Shown here: positions 28,612 through 37,995 of the stretch, one piece after another
How positions within the stretch are numbered: position 1 is the first letter of the stretch
Layout of the letters: every line of letters begins with the position of its first letter
NCBI GenBank assembly: GCA_003223455.1
Contig: QHVE01000065.1
Location: forward strand, 42,228-95,480
From: Gemmatimonadota bacterium
GTDB taxonomy: Bacteria > Gemmatimonadota > Gemmatimonadetes > Gemmatimonadales > Gemmatimonadaceae
Length of the DNA stretch: 53,253 bases
Reading direction: 5' to 3'
Notes under the pieces: generated by a model
What the model was told of the DNA's origin: nothing
The model's database searches: none
What the model saw: the letters and a program-made list of their open reading frames with translations, nothing else
Translations under genes and position numbers: made by a program

Positions 28612-31233
28612 GTGGCAACCCCTCCCCAAACCCCGACGACCGCGTTCACGCGCGACGTCGTGGGCCGGTACGTCTGCAATGGACTGGACGAAGCGCTGGC
28701 CAGCACCACCGGTGATGCGGACGCGCGCCCGTTCGACTACATCGTGATCGGCGGCGGCTCGTTCGGCACCGTGCTCGCGGCGCGGCTCGCGCGGCGCGAC
28801 GTCACCGGAGCGCATCGCATCCTCGTGCTCGATGCGGGCGCGTACGTCTACCCCGAGCACGTGCAGAACCTTCCGCCCGGCCTGGACTCCGGCGAGGTGT
28901 GGGGAGTGCCGTGGAGCTCGGACAGCCCGCGGTCGTGGAACCAGCGCTTTCCCGGGCTCGCCTACTGTCTCGGTGGGCGCTCGGTGTTCTGGGGCGGCTG
29001 GTCCCCGTACTTCATCGACAGCGAGCTGCCGGCGGCGCAGTGGCCGGCGAGCGTCGTGCACGATCTGACCCAGCCGGTCGTGCCGACGGGCGGACAACTG
29101 AAGTCGTATCTCGATCACGCCGCCGACCAGATCGGCACGGCGGAGACGAACGACTTCGTGCAGGGGCCGCTGCACGAGCTTCTCCGCCAGCGCCTGTTCA
29201 GCGCGCTCCAGGGGCGGCCAGCCGCGGGACAGCTCATGCTCACCGGGAATCGCGGCACGCTCACGTCAGCGGCCGATCTCGAGGCGCCGCTCGCGGTGCA
29301 GTCGTCGTCGCCACGGCCGGGGTTCTTTCCGCTCAACAAGTTCAACGCCGTGCAGCTCCTCGTGCGCGCGGCGCGCCTGTCGCGCAGCGAAGCGGAGCAG
29401 AGCGCGCGCGGCGACGAGGCGGCGATCAACCGGCGGCGCCGGTTCATGGTGGTGCCGAACGTCCACGTCATCCGTCTCGAGCGCAACGTGGATGGCGATG
29501 GGCGGCGCATCGTGCGGATCATCACGAACCAGGGCATCGTCGACGTGCCGGCGAATGGGCAGGTGTTCCTCGCCGCCGGAACGGTGGAGAGCACGCGGCT
29601 GGCGCTGCTGTCGCTGCCGAATTCGAACGGAATGATCGGGCGAAACCTGATGGCGCATCTCCGCTCCAACCTCACGATCCGCATCCCTCGCAAGTCGCTC
29701 GAGGCGATCGACCCGAATCTGCCGAAGGAGCTCTCCGTCTCGGCGATGTTCGTGAAGGGCGTGTTCCAGCATGCCGACGGCAGTCCCGGACACTTCCACA
29801 TCCAGATCACCGCCTCGGGGGTGGGCAAGCTCGAGACGGGCTCGGAAGCGGAGCTGTTCAAGAAGATCCCGAACATCGACGAGCTGGATCGGTTCCGCGA
29901 TCTGACGGACCAGTACGTGGTCATCACGCTGCGCGGCATCGGCGAGATGACCGGCGACAAGAGCTCGTCCGATCCGCAGAACCGCATCGCGCTCGACTGG
30001 CTCGGCACGCAGGGGCCATTCGACTACGGGGCGCCGCGCGCGCTGGTGCGACTCGAGGCCGGACCGAAGGACGCGTCGGATCCGCGAGGCGATCGTGACC
30101 TCGACCTGTGGAACGCGATGGACGCGGCGTCGGACGAGGTGGCGCTGATGCTCGCGAGCGGGCAGCCGTCCGACCTCCAGTATCTGCGCACCGCGGGCAC
30201 GCCCGGCGTGTCGTGGTGGGATCCGACGGCGCCACCAGCGAGTGAGCGGCGCGACACGTTGGGCTCCACGCATCATGAAGGTGGCACGCTGTGGATGGGC
30301 GATGATTCGGCGACGTCGGTGACGGACGCGTGGGGACAGTTCCACGAATCCGACAACTTGTTCGCCGTCGGACCGGCAACGTTGCCGACGATGGGCTCGC
30401 CCAACCCGATGCTCTCCGGCGTCGCGCTGGCGCGGCGCACGGCGGATCACGTGCTGCCGGCGCCGGTGGCGCCGGTGCCGGAGCCAGGCTTCCGCACGCT
30501 GTTCGACGGCACACTCGGCACCTTCCAGCAGTGGCGCATCGCCGGACCGGGCGCGTTCGCGCTCCTCGATGGCGCGATGGTCGCCCAGCCCGCCGGCGAT
30601 CATACCGTGTTGTACTACGCGCCCGAGGCGTTCTCCAACTTCGATCTGCGGCTCGAGTTCCGCGTCAACGGCGTCGGTGACAACTCGGGGGTGTTCGTGC
30701 GCTTCCGCAGTCCGCTCCCGGCGTGGCCCGACATCGACGATCCGCGCGTGCTGACCAATCGCGCCTGGGTGGCGGTGCGCACCGGCTTCGAGGTGCAGAT
30801 CGACGATCAGGCGCGACCGGACGGTCTCGACCGAACTCGCACGGGTGCCATCTACGACATCCCGACGGGACAGAACGGGGAGCCGCCGCTCCAGGAGTTC
30901 CGGCGCGCCCCCGATCTCGTGCCCGGCGCGTGGAACACGCTCGAGGTTTCGGTGCACGGCGACACCTACACCGTGCGCATCAATGGTGTACGCACGACGG
31001 AGTTCGTGAACCTCGACGAGGCGCGGGGGCAATCGTCGGCGGAGAATCCGGCGTCCGGCTACCTCGGAGTACAGGCGCATTCCGGGCGCGTCGCGTTCCG
31101 CAACATCCGGGTGAAGCCATTGCCCGCGACGGCCGTCGTCAACACACCGGCTGTGGCGCTCCCCGCGATTGCCGACGCCACGAGTGGTGTACCGTCGACG
31201 GAGCCGCCGCCGCGCCGGCGGATTCCGAAATGA
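28612..31233 (+). CDS. GMC-type FAD oxidoreductase fused to a 3-keto-disaccharide hydrolase (DUF1080) domain
   Basis: An 873-residue two-domain protein starting at GTG 28612 after GAGG. Residues about 42-620 form a GMC-type flavoenzyme: FAD fold DYIVIGGGSFGTVLAARLA, then GGRSVFWGGWSPYF, AAGTVESTRLAL, and C-terminal STHHEGGTLWMG and SPNPMLSGVALARRTADH. Residues about 627-836 form a concanavalin-like DUF1080 domain (FRTLFDGTLGTFQQWR, FDLRLEFRVNGVGDNSGVFVR, FEVQIDDQ, WNTLEVSVHGD). DUF1080 proteins are known as 3-keto-disaccharide hydrolases, which cleave glycosides after oxidation at C3. The fusion would oxidise and then cleave a sugar. No signal peptide is visible. A Pro-rich tail ends the protein. 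Confidence 0.88.
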   Translation: MATPPQTPTTAFTRDVVGRYVCNGLDEALASTTGDADARPFDYIVIGGGSFGTVLAARLARRDVTGAHRILVLDAGAYVYPEHVQNLPPGLDSGEVWGVPWSSDSPRSWNQRFPGLAYCLGGRSVFWGGWSPYFIDSELPAAQWPASVVHDLTQPVVPTGGQLKSYLDHAADQIGTAETNDFVQGPLHELLRQRLFSALQGRPAAGQLMLTGNRGTLTSAADLEAPLAVQSSSPRPGFFPLNKFNAVQLLVRAARLSRSEAEQSARGDEAAINRRRRFMVVPNVHVIRLERNVDGDGRRIVRIITNQGIVDVPANGQVFLAAGTVESTRLALLSLPNSNGMIGRNLMAHLRSNLTIRIPRKSLEAIDPNLPKELSVSAMFVKGVFQHADGSPGHFHIQITASGVGKLETGSEAELFKKIPNIDELDRFRDLTDQYVVITLRGIGEMTGDKSSSDPQNRIALDWLGTQGPFDYGAPRALVRLEAGPKDASDPRGDRDLDLWNAMDAASDEVALMLASGQPSDLQYLRTAGTPGVSWWDPTAPPASERRDTLGSTHHEGGTLWMGDDSATSVTDAWGQFHESDNLFAVGPATLPTMGSPNPMLSGVALARRTADHVLPAPVAPVPEPGFRTLFDGTLGTFQQWRIAGPGAFALLDGAMVAQPAGDHTVLYYAPEAFSNFDLRLEFRVNGVGDNSGVFVRFRSPLPAWPDIDDPRVLTNRAWVAVRTGFEVQIDDQARPDGLDRTRTGAIYDIPTGQNGEPPLQEFRRAPDLVPGAWNTLEVSVHGDTYTVRINGVRTTEFVNLDEARGQSSAENPASGYLGVQAHSGRVAFRNIRVKPLPATAVVNTPAVALPAIADATSGVPSTEPPPRRRIPK

Positions 31234-31284
31234 TCGGCGCATCCGCCGTTCGCGGTGACCGGGGGTAGTCGGGGTCAGGCAATC

Positions 31285-31327
31285 GGGGTCAGACTCCCCC
31301 GGTGTCACACCGAAGGAGTCTGACCCC
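31285..31327. repeat. Long palindrome GGGGTCAGACTCC / GGAGTCTGACCCC
   Basis: Perfect 13-base arms flank a smaller inner repeat (GGTGT..ACACC), and more copies of GGGGTCAG and GGAGTCCGACCCC lie on either side (31271-31350). It sits 52 bases after the GMC stop, so it may terminate that transcript, but the multiplied motif and the related copy at 156-229 suggest a dispersed palindromic element. Confidence 0.6.
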
Positions 31328-31443
31328 CATGAGCTCACCGAAGGAGTCCGACCCCGGTGAGTTCAAACGGTGGCGTCGAGCGGGCTGTCCAAGACACGAT
31401 CACGGCATTGCTCGACCGCCCACCTCCACGGTCCCGACTCTTC

Positions 31444-32370
31444 ATGCGCCAGCTGGTTTGCTCGACCCTTCTCTCCCTGCTCGTCGTGTCGACGCTTTCT
31501 GCCCAGACCCGCACCGTCGCCGAGCGGCTCGGCCATCCGCGGAACGCCAAGCTCCTCATCCTCCACGCCGACGACATCGGCGTGGCGCACTCGGAGAATG
31601 CCGCGAGCTTCGACGCGCTCGACAAGGGCGCCGTCAACTCGGGGAGCATCATGATGCCGACGCCCTGGGTGACGGAGGTGGCCGAGTACGCGAAGCGGCA
31701 CCCTGACGCCGACCTCGGCGTGCACCTCACGCTCAACAGCGAATGGAACACCTACCGCTGGGGCGGGCTCGCGTCGCGCGACGAGACCACGTCGCTGCAC
31801 GATCCGGACGGGACTTTCCCGCGCGATCCCGGAAGCGTTGCGAAGCGGGCCAAGCAGGACGAGGTGGAGCGCGAGCTGCGGGCGCAGATCGACCGCGCGT
31901 ACGCGATCGGGATCAAGCCGACGCACGTCGACAGCCACATGGGGACGCTGTACGCGACGCCGGAACTGTTCCGCACCTACGTGAAGGTCGCCCGCTCGTA
32001 CAAGCTGCCCTTCCTGCACTTCATCGGAGGAGCCGAGCAGGCGAACGTCGCGCAGCTCCTGCCGAGCGACATCGTCGTCGACGCCTCGATCATGGCGTAC
32101 CAGAAAGGGACGCTCGAGCAATGGAGGAAGTTCTACCTCGACGCGATCCGCAACCTCAAGCCCGGGCTCACGGTGATCGGCGTGCACCTCGGCTACGACG
32201 ATGCCGAGCTTCGCGCAGTGACCACCGGATGGGACTCGTGGGGCGCGGACTGGCGCCAGCGTGACTACGACGTGCTCACCAGCGCGGAGTTCAAGCAGGC
32301 GCTCAAGGACAACGGCGTGGTGCTCGTGACGTGGCGCGACGTTCAGAAGGCGATGTATCCGACGCCGTGA
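31444..32370 (+). CDS. YdjC/ChbG-like carbohydrate deacetylase, secreted
   Basis: A protein of about 308 residues. The start is taken at ATG 31444, which opens a signal peptide (RQLVCSTLLSLLVVSTLSA); the open frame is longer only because it runs through the palindromic repeat. The YdjC fold is shown by the metal-binding strand LLILHADDIGVAHS, DLGVHLTLNSEW, and HVDSHMGT, with a closing VIGVHLGYDD segment. Family members remove acetyl groups from chito-oligosaccharides or similar sugars. Placed between the GMC-hydrolase fusion and the sulfatase, it fits a glycan-trimming set. It would be periplasmic. Confidence 0.88.
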   Translation: MRQLVCSTLLSLLVVSTLSAQTRTVAERLGHPRNAKLLILHADDIGVAHSENAASFDALDKGAVNSGSIMMPTPWVTEVAEYAKRHPDADLGVHLTLNSEWNTYRWGGLASRDETTSLHDPDGTFPRDPGSVAKRAKQDEVERELRAQIDRAYAIGIKPTHVDSHMGTLYATPELFRTYVKVARSYKLPFLHFIGGAEQANVAQLLPSDIVVDASIMAYQKGTLEQWRKFYLDAIRNLKPGLTVIGVHLGYDDAELRAVTTGWDSWGADWRQRDYDVLTSAEFKQALKDNGVVLVTWRDVQKAMYPTP

Positions 32371-32634
32371 GCGATCTGCACCCCGGCGCGGATCGGCGCA
32401 CGATGCGCGCGCCTCGAGCGTGAATCGTGCCGCGACCACTCGTCGCGGACGGAGGAGGCAAACGATTTCGCTCGCGGTCACATGCGGGTTCCCAAAGTCC
32501 AATCTCGGGTCGGCTGATCAGGCGTCAGCTTCGCTCACTTCGATGAAGTGCGCCTCGCTTCACGCAGCTCTCGCTGTTCGTTTCGCGTTCGAGCGTGCGC
32601 GAGCAACCATCACGCGACCAACGAGGGATCACCG

Positions 32635-35049
32635 ATGTCAAACCCGCATGACGCTCGCACGGTGCTGCCGATTCCCGACATGCCGAACACCGGCCTGATC
32701 ACCTACGATGCGAAGGATCCGGAAACCAGCTTTCCTCCCATCCCGCAACTGCGGCCACCGAAGGGCGCGCCGAACATCCTCATCGTGCTCATCGACGACG
32801 CCGGCTTCGGCGCGGCGAGCGCGTTCGGCGGTCCCTGCCGGACGCCGAATGCCGAAGCGCTGGCGGCGGGCGGTCTGAAGTACAACCGCTTTCACACCAC
32901 GGCGCTCTGCTCGCCGACCCGCCAGGCCCTGCTGACCGGACGCAACCACCACTCGGCGGGGATGGGTGGCATCACCGAGATCGCCAGCGGCGCGCCGGGC
33001 TATTCGTCGGTCCTCCCCAACACGATCTCGCCGATCGCGAGGACGTTGAAGCTCAACGGCTACTCCACGGCGCAGTTCGGGAAGTGCCACGAGGTCCCGG
33101 TGTGGCAGACCAGCCCTGCCGGTCCGTTCGATGCCTGGCCGACGGGCGGCGGCGGCTTCGAGTACTTCTACGGCTTCATCGGCGGTGAGGCACATCAGTG
33201 GTATCCGTCGCTGTACGAGGGAACCACGCCGATCGAGGTGAAGAAGACGCCGGAGGAAGGCTATCACCTCGTGCCCGACATGACCGACAAGGCCATCGGC
33301 TGGATCGGCCAGCAGAAGGCGCTCATGCCCGACAAGCCGTTCTTCGTCTACTTCGCGCCGGGTGCGACGCACGCGCCGCACCACGTGCCCAAGGAGTGGG
33401 CCGACAAGTACAAGGGCCGATTCGACACCGGATGGGACGCGCTGCGGGAGGAGACGTTCGACCGCCAGAAGAAGCTCGGCGTGATCCCGCCCGACGCCGA
33501 GCTCACGGCGCGGCACAAGGAGATTCCGGCGTGGAACGACATGCCCGAGGCGCTCAAGCCGGTGCTTCGCCGCGAGATGGAGGTCTACGCCGGCTTCCTC
33601 GAGTACGTGGACCATCACGTCGGGCGCATCTTCGATTCCCTGAAGAAGCTGCACGTGATGGACGATACGCTCGTGTACTACATCGTCGGCGACAACGGCG
33701 CGTCGGCCGAGGGGACGCTGAACGGCACGTTCAACGAGATGATCAACTTCAATGGCGCCTCCGCGCTCGAGACGCCCGAGTTCCTGATGGAGCGGATCGA
33801 CAAGCTCGGTGGCCCCGAGTCGTACAACCACTACGCGGTCGGCTGGGCGCACGCGATGAACACGCCGTACCAGTGGACCAAGCAGGTCGCCTCGCACTGG
33901 GGTGGGACGCGCAACGGCACGATCGTGCACTGGCCGACGGGGATCGAGGGGAAGGGCGAGCTCCGCTCGCAGTTCCATCACGTCATCGACGTCGCACCGA
34001 CGCTGCTCGAGGCGGCGGGCCTGCCCGAGCCGCAGTTCGTGAACGGGGTACAGCAGCGCCCGATCGAAGGCGTGAGCATGCTCTACAGCTTCAACGATGC
34101 CAAGGCACCCGAGCGACGAGAGACCCAGTACTTCGAGATGTTCGGCAACCGAGGCATCTATCACGACGGCTGGACCGCAGTGACCCGGCACAAGACGCCC
34201 TGGCTGCTCGTCGGTGAGAAGGTTCCCCCGTTCGACGACGACGTCTGGGAGCTGTACGACACGAGCAAGGACTGGAGCCAGGCGCACGACCTGTCGAAGC
34301 AGATGTCCGACAAGCTGCACGAGCTGCAGCGTCTGTGGCTCATCGAGGCGACGCGCTACAACGTGCTGCCGCTCGATGATCGCGTGGCCGAGCGCATGAA
34401 TCCCGACACCGCGGGCCGGCCGGTGCTGATTCGAGGCACGACCCAGATCCTCTTCGGCGACATGGGGCGGCTCTCGGAGAACTCGATGGTCAGCATCAAG
34501 AACAAGTCGCACGCCGTGACCGCGGAGATCGTGGTGCCGGAGTCGGGGGCGAAAGGGGTGATCATCGCGCAGGGCGGCAACATCGGTGGGTGGAGCCTCT
34601 ACGCCAAGGACGGGAGACTGAAATACTGCTACAACTTCCTCGGCATCACCTACACGTACGTGGAGGCGAGGAACGCGCTGCCGGCGGGCAAGAACCAGGT
34701 GCGCATGGAGTTCGCCTACGAAGGCAAAGGTCTGGGGAAGGGGGGGATCGTGTCGCTGTTCGTCGACGGGAAGGAGGTCGGCAACGGCAAGGTCGCCGCG
34801 ACGGCGTCGATGGTCTTCTCGGCCGACGACGGCTGCGACGTCGGCAAGGACACCGGCTCGCCCGTGTCCGAGGACTACGGGCCGCGTGACAACGAGTTCT
34901 CGGGGACCATCGAAGGAGTGGCGCTCGAGATCGCCGACGCGGCCGAAAGCGACGATCATCTCGTCTATCGTGCGCGTGGCCATGGCGCGGCAGTAGAACG
35001 GCACGCCGATCACCCTGTCGGCAGGGGTGGCGGCGCTCGGGACAGGTGA
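32635..35049 (+). CDS. Arylsulfatase-type sulfatase
   Basis: About 804 residues in the open frame from ATG 32635. The formylglycine motif is CSPTR (Cys about residue 92, TTALCSPTRQALLTGR), with metal site IVLIDDAGFG before it and GDNGAS and HHVIDVAPTLLEAAGL after it, as in the large arylsulfatases. A C-terminal beta-sandwich follows (SVSIKNKSHAV-like, AKGVIIAQGGNIGGWSLY). No signal peptide is seen, so export is doubtful. The last residues look frameshifted: shifting frame near 34965 gives VAMARQ and a stop at about 34997, an ending usual in this group. The extended stop lies inside the terminator stem. Confidence 0.93.
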   Translation: MSNPHDARTVLPIPDMPNTGLITYDAKDPETSFPPIPQLRPPKGAPNILIVLIDDAGFGAASAFGGPCRTPNAEALAAGGLKYNRFHTTALCSPTRQALLTGRNHHSAGMGGITEIASGAPGYSSVLPNTISPIARTLKLNGYSTAQFGKCHEVPVWQTSPAGPFDAWPTGGGGFEYFYGFIGGEAHQWYPSLYEGTTPIEVKKTPEEGYHLVPDMTDKAIGWIGQQKALMPDKPFFVYFAPGATHAPHHVPKEWADKYKGRFDTGWDALREETFDRQKKLGVIPPDAELTARHKEIPAWNDMPEALKPVLRREMEVYAGFLEYVDHHVGRIFDSLKKLHVMDDTLVYYIVGDNGASAEGTLNGTFNEMINFNGASALETPEFLMERIDKLGGPESYNHYAVGWAHAMNTPYQWTKQVASHWGGTRNGTIVHWPTGIEGKGELRSQFHHVIDVAPTLLEAAGLPEPQFVNGVQQRPIEGVSMLYSFNDAKAPERRETQYFEMFGNRGIYHDGWTAVTRHKTPWLLVGEKVPPFDDDVWELYDTSKDWSQAHDLSKQMSDKLHELQRLWLIEATRYNVLPLDDRVAERMNPDTAGRPVLIRGTTQILFGDMGRLSENSMVSIKNKSHAVTAEIVVPESGAKGVIIAQGGNIGGWSLYAKDGRLKYCYNFLGITYTYVEARNALPAGKNQVRMEFAYEGKGLGKGGIVSLFVDGKEVGNGKVAATASMVFSADDGCDVGKDTGSPVSEDYGPRDNEFSGTIEGVALEIADAAESDDHLVYRARGHGAAVERHADHPVGRGGGARDR

Positions 35050-35083
35050 ACGGGACATCGGAGGAAGCCTCCGATGTCCCGTT
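35049..35083 (+). terminator. Hairpin terminator after the sulfatase
   Basis: A perfect 16-base-pair stem AACGGGACATCGGAGG / CCTCCGATGTCCCGTT with a three-base loop begins in the last bases of the sulfatase frame and is followed by a short T-rich step (CCGTCTTG). The overlap with the nominal stop supports an earlier true stop for the gene. Confidence 0.8.
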
Positions 35084-35224
35084 CCGTCTTGTCACGGCTA
35101 TTGTCCAACCGGACCTGGCGCGGGACACCGACTCCGGTATCCCTTTCCCGCTCTCGCTCCTGCCCGCATCCAACACGCGCATCACCTCGGCCTTCGGCTC
35201 CGGCTCCCCCACCCCTCGCGCTCC

Positions 35225-37276
35225 ATGAACTGCCTCGAATCACGAATCCACGCGCTGACCACGGCGCTCGTCCTCATGCTCGCTCCGATCGCGCTCTCCG
35301 CGCAGGCGCCACTCACCGTGGCGTCTCCCGACGGCAGGACGCAGGTGACGATCGCGCTCGACGGCGGCGCGCTGCGCTACGCCGTGCGGCACGCCGGCGC
35401 CAACGTCGTCACGCCATCGCGGCTCGGCTTCGTGTTCAGGGGCGCCGCGCCGCTCGGCGACAGCGTGCGCATCACGGACAGCCGCCGCGCGACCTACGAC
35501 TCCACGTGGACGCAGCCGTGGGGCGAGGTGCGCAGGGTGCGCGATCACCACGACGAGCTGCAGGTCGACGTCGTGGAGACGAAGGCGGCCGGGCGACGGT
35601 TCACCGTGACGTTCCGCGTGTTCGACGATGGCGTCGGCTTCCGGTACGAGCTGCCCGACCAGCCCGCGCTCACGAACTACGAGATCTCCGACGAGCTCAC
35701 CGAGTTCGCACTGGCCGACAACGCGAGCGCGTGGTGGATCGCGTCGAACCGGCCGCGGCTCGACCGCTCGGAGCAGCTCTACTCGGAAGGGCCGGTGAGC
35801 ACGCTCGACAGCGTGCAGACGCCGCTCACGATGAAGATGTCGAACGGGACGTACGTCGTGATCCACGAGGCGAACCTCGTCGACTATCCGCGGATGTTCC
35901 TCGCCGGCCCGCGCATGGAGAGCCGTACGCTGCGCGCCGCGCTCGCGCCGTGGGTGGACGGCGTGAAGGTGCGTGGGCGCACGCCGCTCGTCACGCCCTG
36001 GCGCACACTGCAAATCGCCGATCGCATCGAGGATCTCCAGCCGCAGGTGCTCACGCTCAACCTCAATCCGCCGAGCCGGCTGACGGATGTCAGCTGGATC
36101 GCACCGCAGAAGTACGTCGGCATCTGGTGGGGGATGCACCTCAACACGATGACCTGGTCGTCGGGACCGAAGCACGGTGCCACCACGGCGAACACGCGGA
36201 AGTACATCGACTTCGCCGCGGCGAACGGCTTCAAGGGAGTACTGGTCGAGGGGTGGAACGTCGGCTGGGACGGCGACTGGATCCAGAACAAGAACGCGTT
36301 CACGTTCACCAAGGCGTATCCCGACTACGATCTGCCTGGTCTCGCCGCGTACGCGAAGTCGAAGGGGGTCGGGCTCATCGCGCACAACGAGACGTCGGGG
36401 GGCATCGAGAACTACGAGCGTCAGCTCGAGGACGCGTACAAGCTCTACCAGTCGCTCGGCATCCACGCGATCAAGACGGGCTACGTGGCCGACACGGTGG
36501 GCGGCGGGCAGTCGCACTATGGGCAGTACGCGGTGCGGCACCATCGCAAGGTGATCGAGACCGCGGCGCGCTACGGCATCATGGTCGATGCGCACGAGCC
36601 GATCCACGATACGGGCGAGCGCCGCACCTGGCCGAACATGATGTCGCGCGAAGGCGCGCGCGGGCAGGAGTACAACGCGTGGGGCGCCGAGGGGGGCAAT
36701 CCGCCCGAGCACGAGTCGATCCTCTTCTTCACGCGGCTGCTCGCCGGCCCGATGGATTTCACGCCGGGGATCTTCGACCTGTTGATGAAGAGCGCGGGGC
36801 AGGGTCCGCGGCCGCCCGAGCAGGCGAGGCCGCGCACGACGCTGGCGAAGCAGCTCGCGCTCTACGTCGTGCTCTACTCGCCACTGCAGATGGCGGCGGA
36901 TCTTCCGGAGAACTACGCCGGCCAGCCCGCATTCCAATTCATCCGCGATGTCGCCGTGGACTGGGACACGACGCGGGTGCTCCAGGGCGCGATCGGCGAC
37001 TACGTGCTCGTCGCGCGGCGCCAGCGCGGCGCATCGACGTGGTTCGTCGGCGCGATCACGGACGAGGCCGGACGCACGTTCACGGTGCCGCTCGATTTCC
37101 TCACGCCCGGCAAGCGGTACGAGGCGGAGATCTACGCCGACGGGCCGGGGGCGAACTGGCGTTCGAATCCGCTCCCGGTGTCGATCTCGCGGCGGCCGGT
37201 GACGTCGGCGACGCGGCTCACCGTCGTGCTCGCGCCGGGAGGGGGACAGGCAATTCGAATTCGGCAGCTGCCATAG
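35225..37276 (+). CDS. Glycoside hydrolase family 97 (alpha-glucosidase type)
   Basis: A protein of about 683 residues, with the start at ATG 35225 opening a signal peptide (TTALVLMLAPIALSA). The order is N-terminal beta-sandwich, central catalytic barrel and C-terminal small beta domain, as in SusB-type GH97 enzymes. Candidate catalytic glutamates are in AHNETSGG, MVDAHEP and SREGARGQEY, which is the inverting pattern; the retaining members use an Asp instead. GH97 releases glucose or galactose from alpha-glycosides in the periplasm. The C-terminus PVTSATRLTVVLAPGGGQAI has a relic copy at 50979. It is followed 30 bases later by a small secreted protein. No SusC/SusD genes lie nearby. Confidence 0.93.
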   Translation: MNCLESRIHALTTALVLMLAPIALSAQAPLTVASPDGRTQVTIALDGGALRYAVRHAGANVVTPSRLGFVFRGAAPLGDSVRITDSRRATYDSTWTQPWGEVRRVRDHHDELQVDVVETKAAGRRFTVTFRVFDDGVGFRYELPDQPALTNYEISDELTEFALADNASAWWIASNRPRLDRSEQLYSEGPVSTLDSVQTPLTMKMSNGTYVVIHEANLVDYPRMFLAGPRMESRTLRAALAPWVDGVKVRGRTPLVTPWRTLQIADRIEDLQPQVLTLNLNPPSRLTDVSWIAPQKYVGIWWGMHLNTMTWSSGPKHGATTANTRKYIDFAAANGFKGVLVEGWNVGWDGDWIQNKNAFTFTKAYPDYDLPGLAAYAKSKGVGLIAHNETSGGIENYERQLEDAYKLYQSLGIHAIKTGYVADTVGGGQSHYGQYAVRHHRKVIETAARYGIMVDAHEPIHDTGERRTWPNMMSREGARGQEYNAWGAEGGNPPEHESILFFTRLLAGPMDFTPGIFDLLMKSAGQGPRPPEQARPRTTLAKQLALYVVLYSPLQMAADLPENYAGQPAFQFIRDVAVDWDTTRVLQGAIGDYVLVARRQRGASTWFVGAITDEAGRTFTVPLDFLTPGKRYEAEIYADGPGANWRSNPLPVSISRRPVTSATRLTVVLAPGGGQAIRIRQLP

Positions 37277-37306
37277 GTCGTCTCAATTCACTTCGAGGAG
37301 AGCATC

Positions 37307-37726
37307 ATGTCTCGTCGCCACATCGTTCTCGCAGGATTGGCCGCAGTGGCAGCACTGGGTGCCACGAGGCACGCGCCGTCGACGATCAGTGCACCCAATC
37401 CGCTCGAGGGTGGGTGGGAGCTCATCAATCCGGGGATGCGCGGCCAGTCGTTCATCGCCGGGGGGCACTACGTCGTCTTTTCGACACGGTCCGCTGCGGG
37501 CGCGACCGACAGCGCGACGGTCTATACCGTCGATGCGGGCGCCTACTCGGAAGCGGACGGCATCGTGACGTCGAAGCGTACGTACGCCAACGACGCGCGT
37601 CTGGTCGGGCAGACGTATCGATGGACGTATACGTTGAACGGCGACACGCTCACGTATCACATCATCGACGCCTCGAGCCGGGAGATCGAGAGCGGTCGCG
37701 GGGTACGCCTTCGCCCAGGTCGCTGA
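37307..37726 (+). CDS. Small secreted protein, unknown function
   Basis: A 139-residue protein starting at ATG 37307 after GAGGAG, with a signal peptide (HIVLAGLAAVAALGATRHA). The body is beta-rich and starts PLEGGWELINPGMRG, followed by alternating strands (TYRWTYTLNGDTLTYHII). This resembles the lipocalin-like small periplasmic proteins that report or bind compounds, but no family is recognised. It sits 30 bases after the GH97 gene and probably shares its transcript. Confidence 0.75.
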   Translation: MSRRHIVLAGLAAVAALGATRHAPSTISAPNPLEGGWELINPGMRGQSFIAGGHYVVFSTRSAAGATDSATVYTVDAGAYSEADGIVTSKRTYANDARLVGQTYRWTYTLNGDTLTYHIIDASSREIESGRGVRLRPGR

Positions 37727-37995
37727 GGTAGCTCGTTCGGCGGGTCGGTGTCGGGAGATGCCATGACGAACGCGCCACCAGCCTGGCCGCGCGCCGCGAT
37801 TCTGTTCGAGTCGAGGCATCTGCACTCTCAACGCCGGCCTCGCGCCGGTGAGAGCGACTCGACACTGAGGATAGTGTCCCGCGCGATCGTGTGGGACGTT
37901 GGTCGTACGCAGCGCATGCGCCCGCCGATCGGGCGCACGACGTGCAACTCCGGACGGTACTCGCACCGCGCGCCTTGGTCGCGGAAGGAGGACCG
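37727..37995. other. Intergenic gap with a hairpin
   Basis: The gap holds an imperfect hairpin (CTCTCAACGCC.../GGTGAGAG, 37825-37854) that could terminate the preceding transcript, and AGGAGG (37987-37992) just before the next start. No gene-like frame with a start site is supported. Confidence 0.3.
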
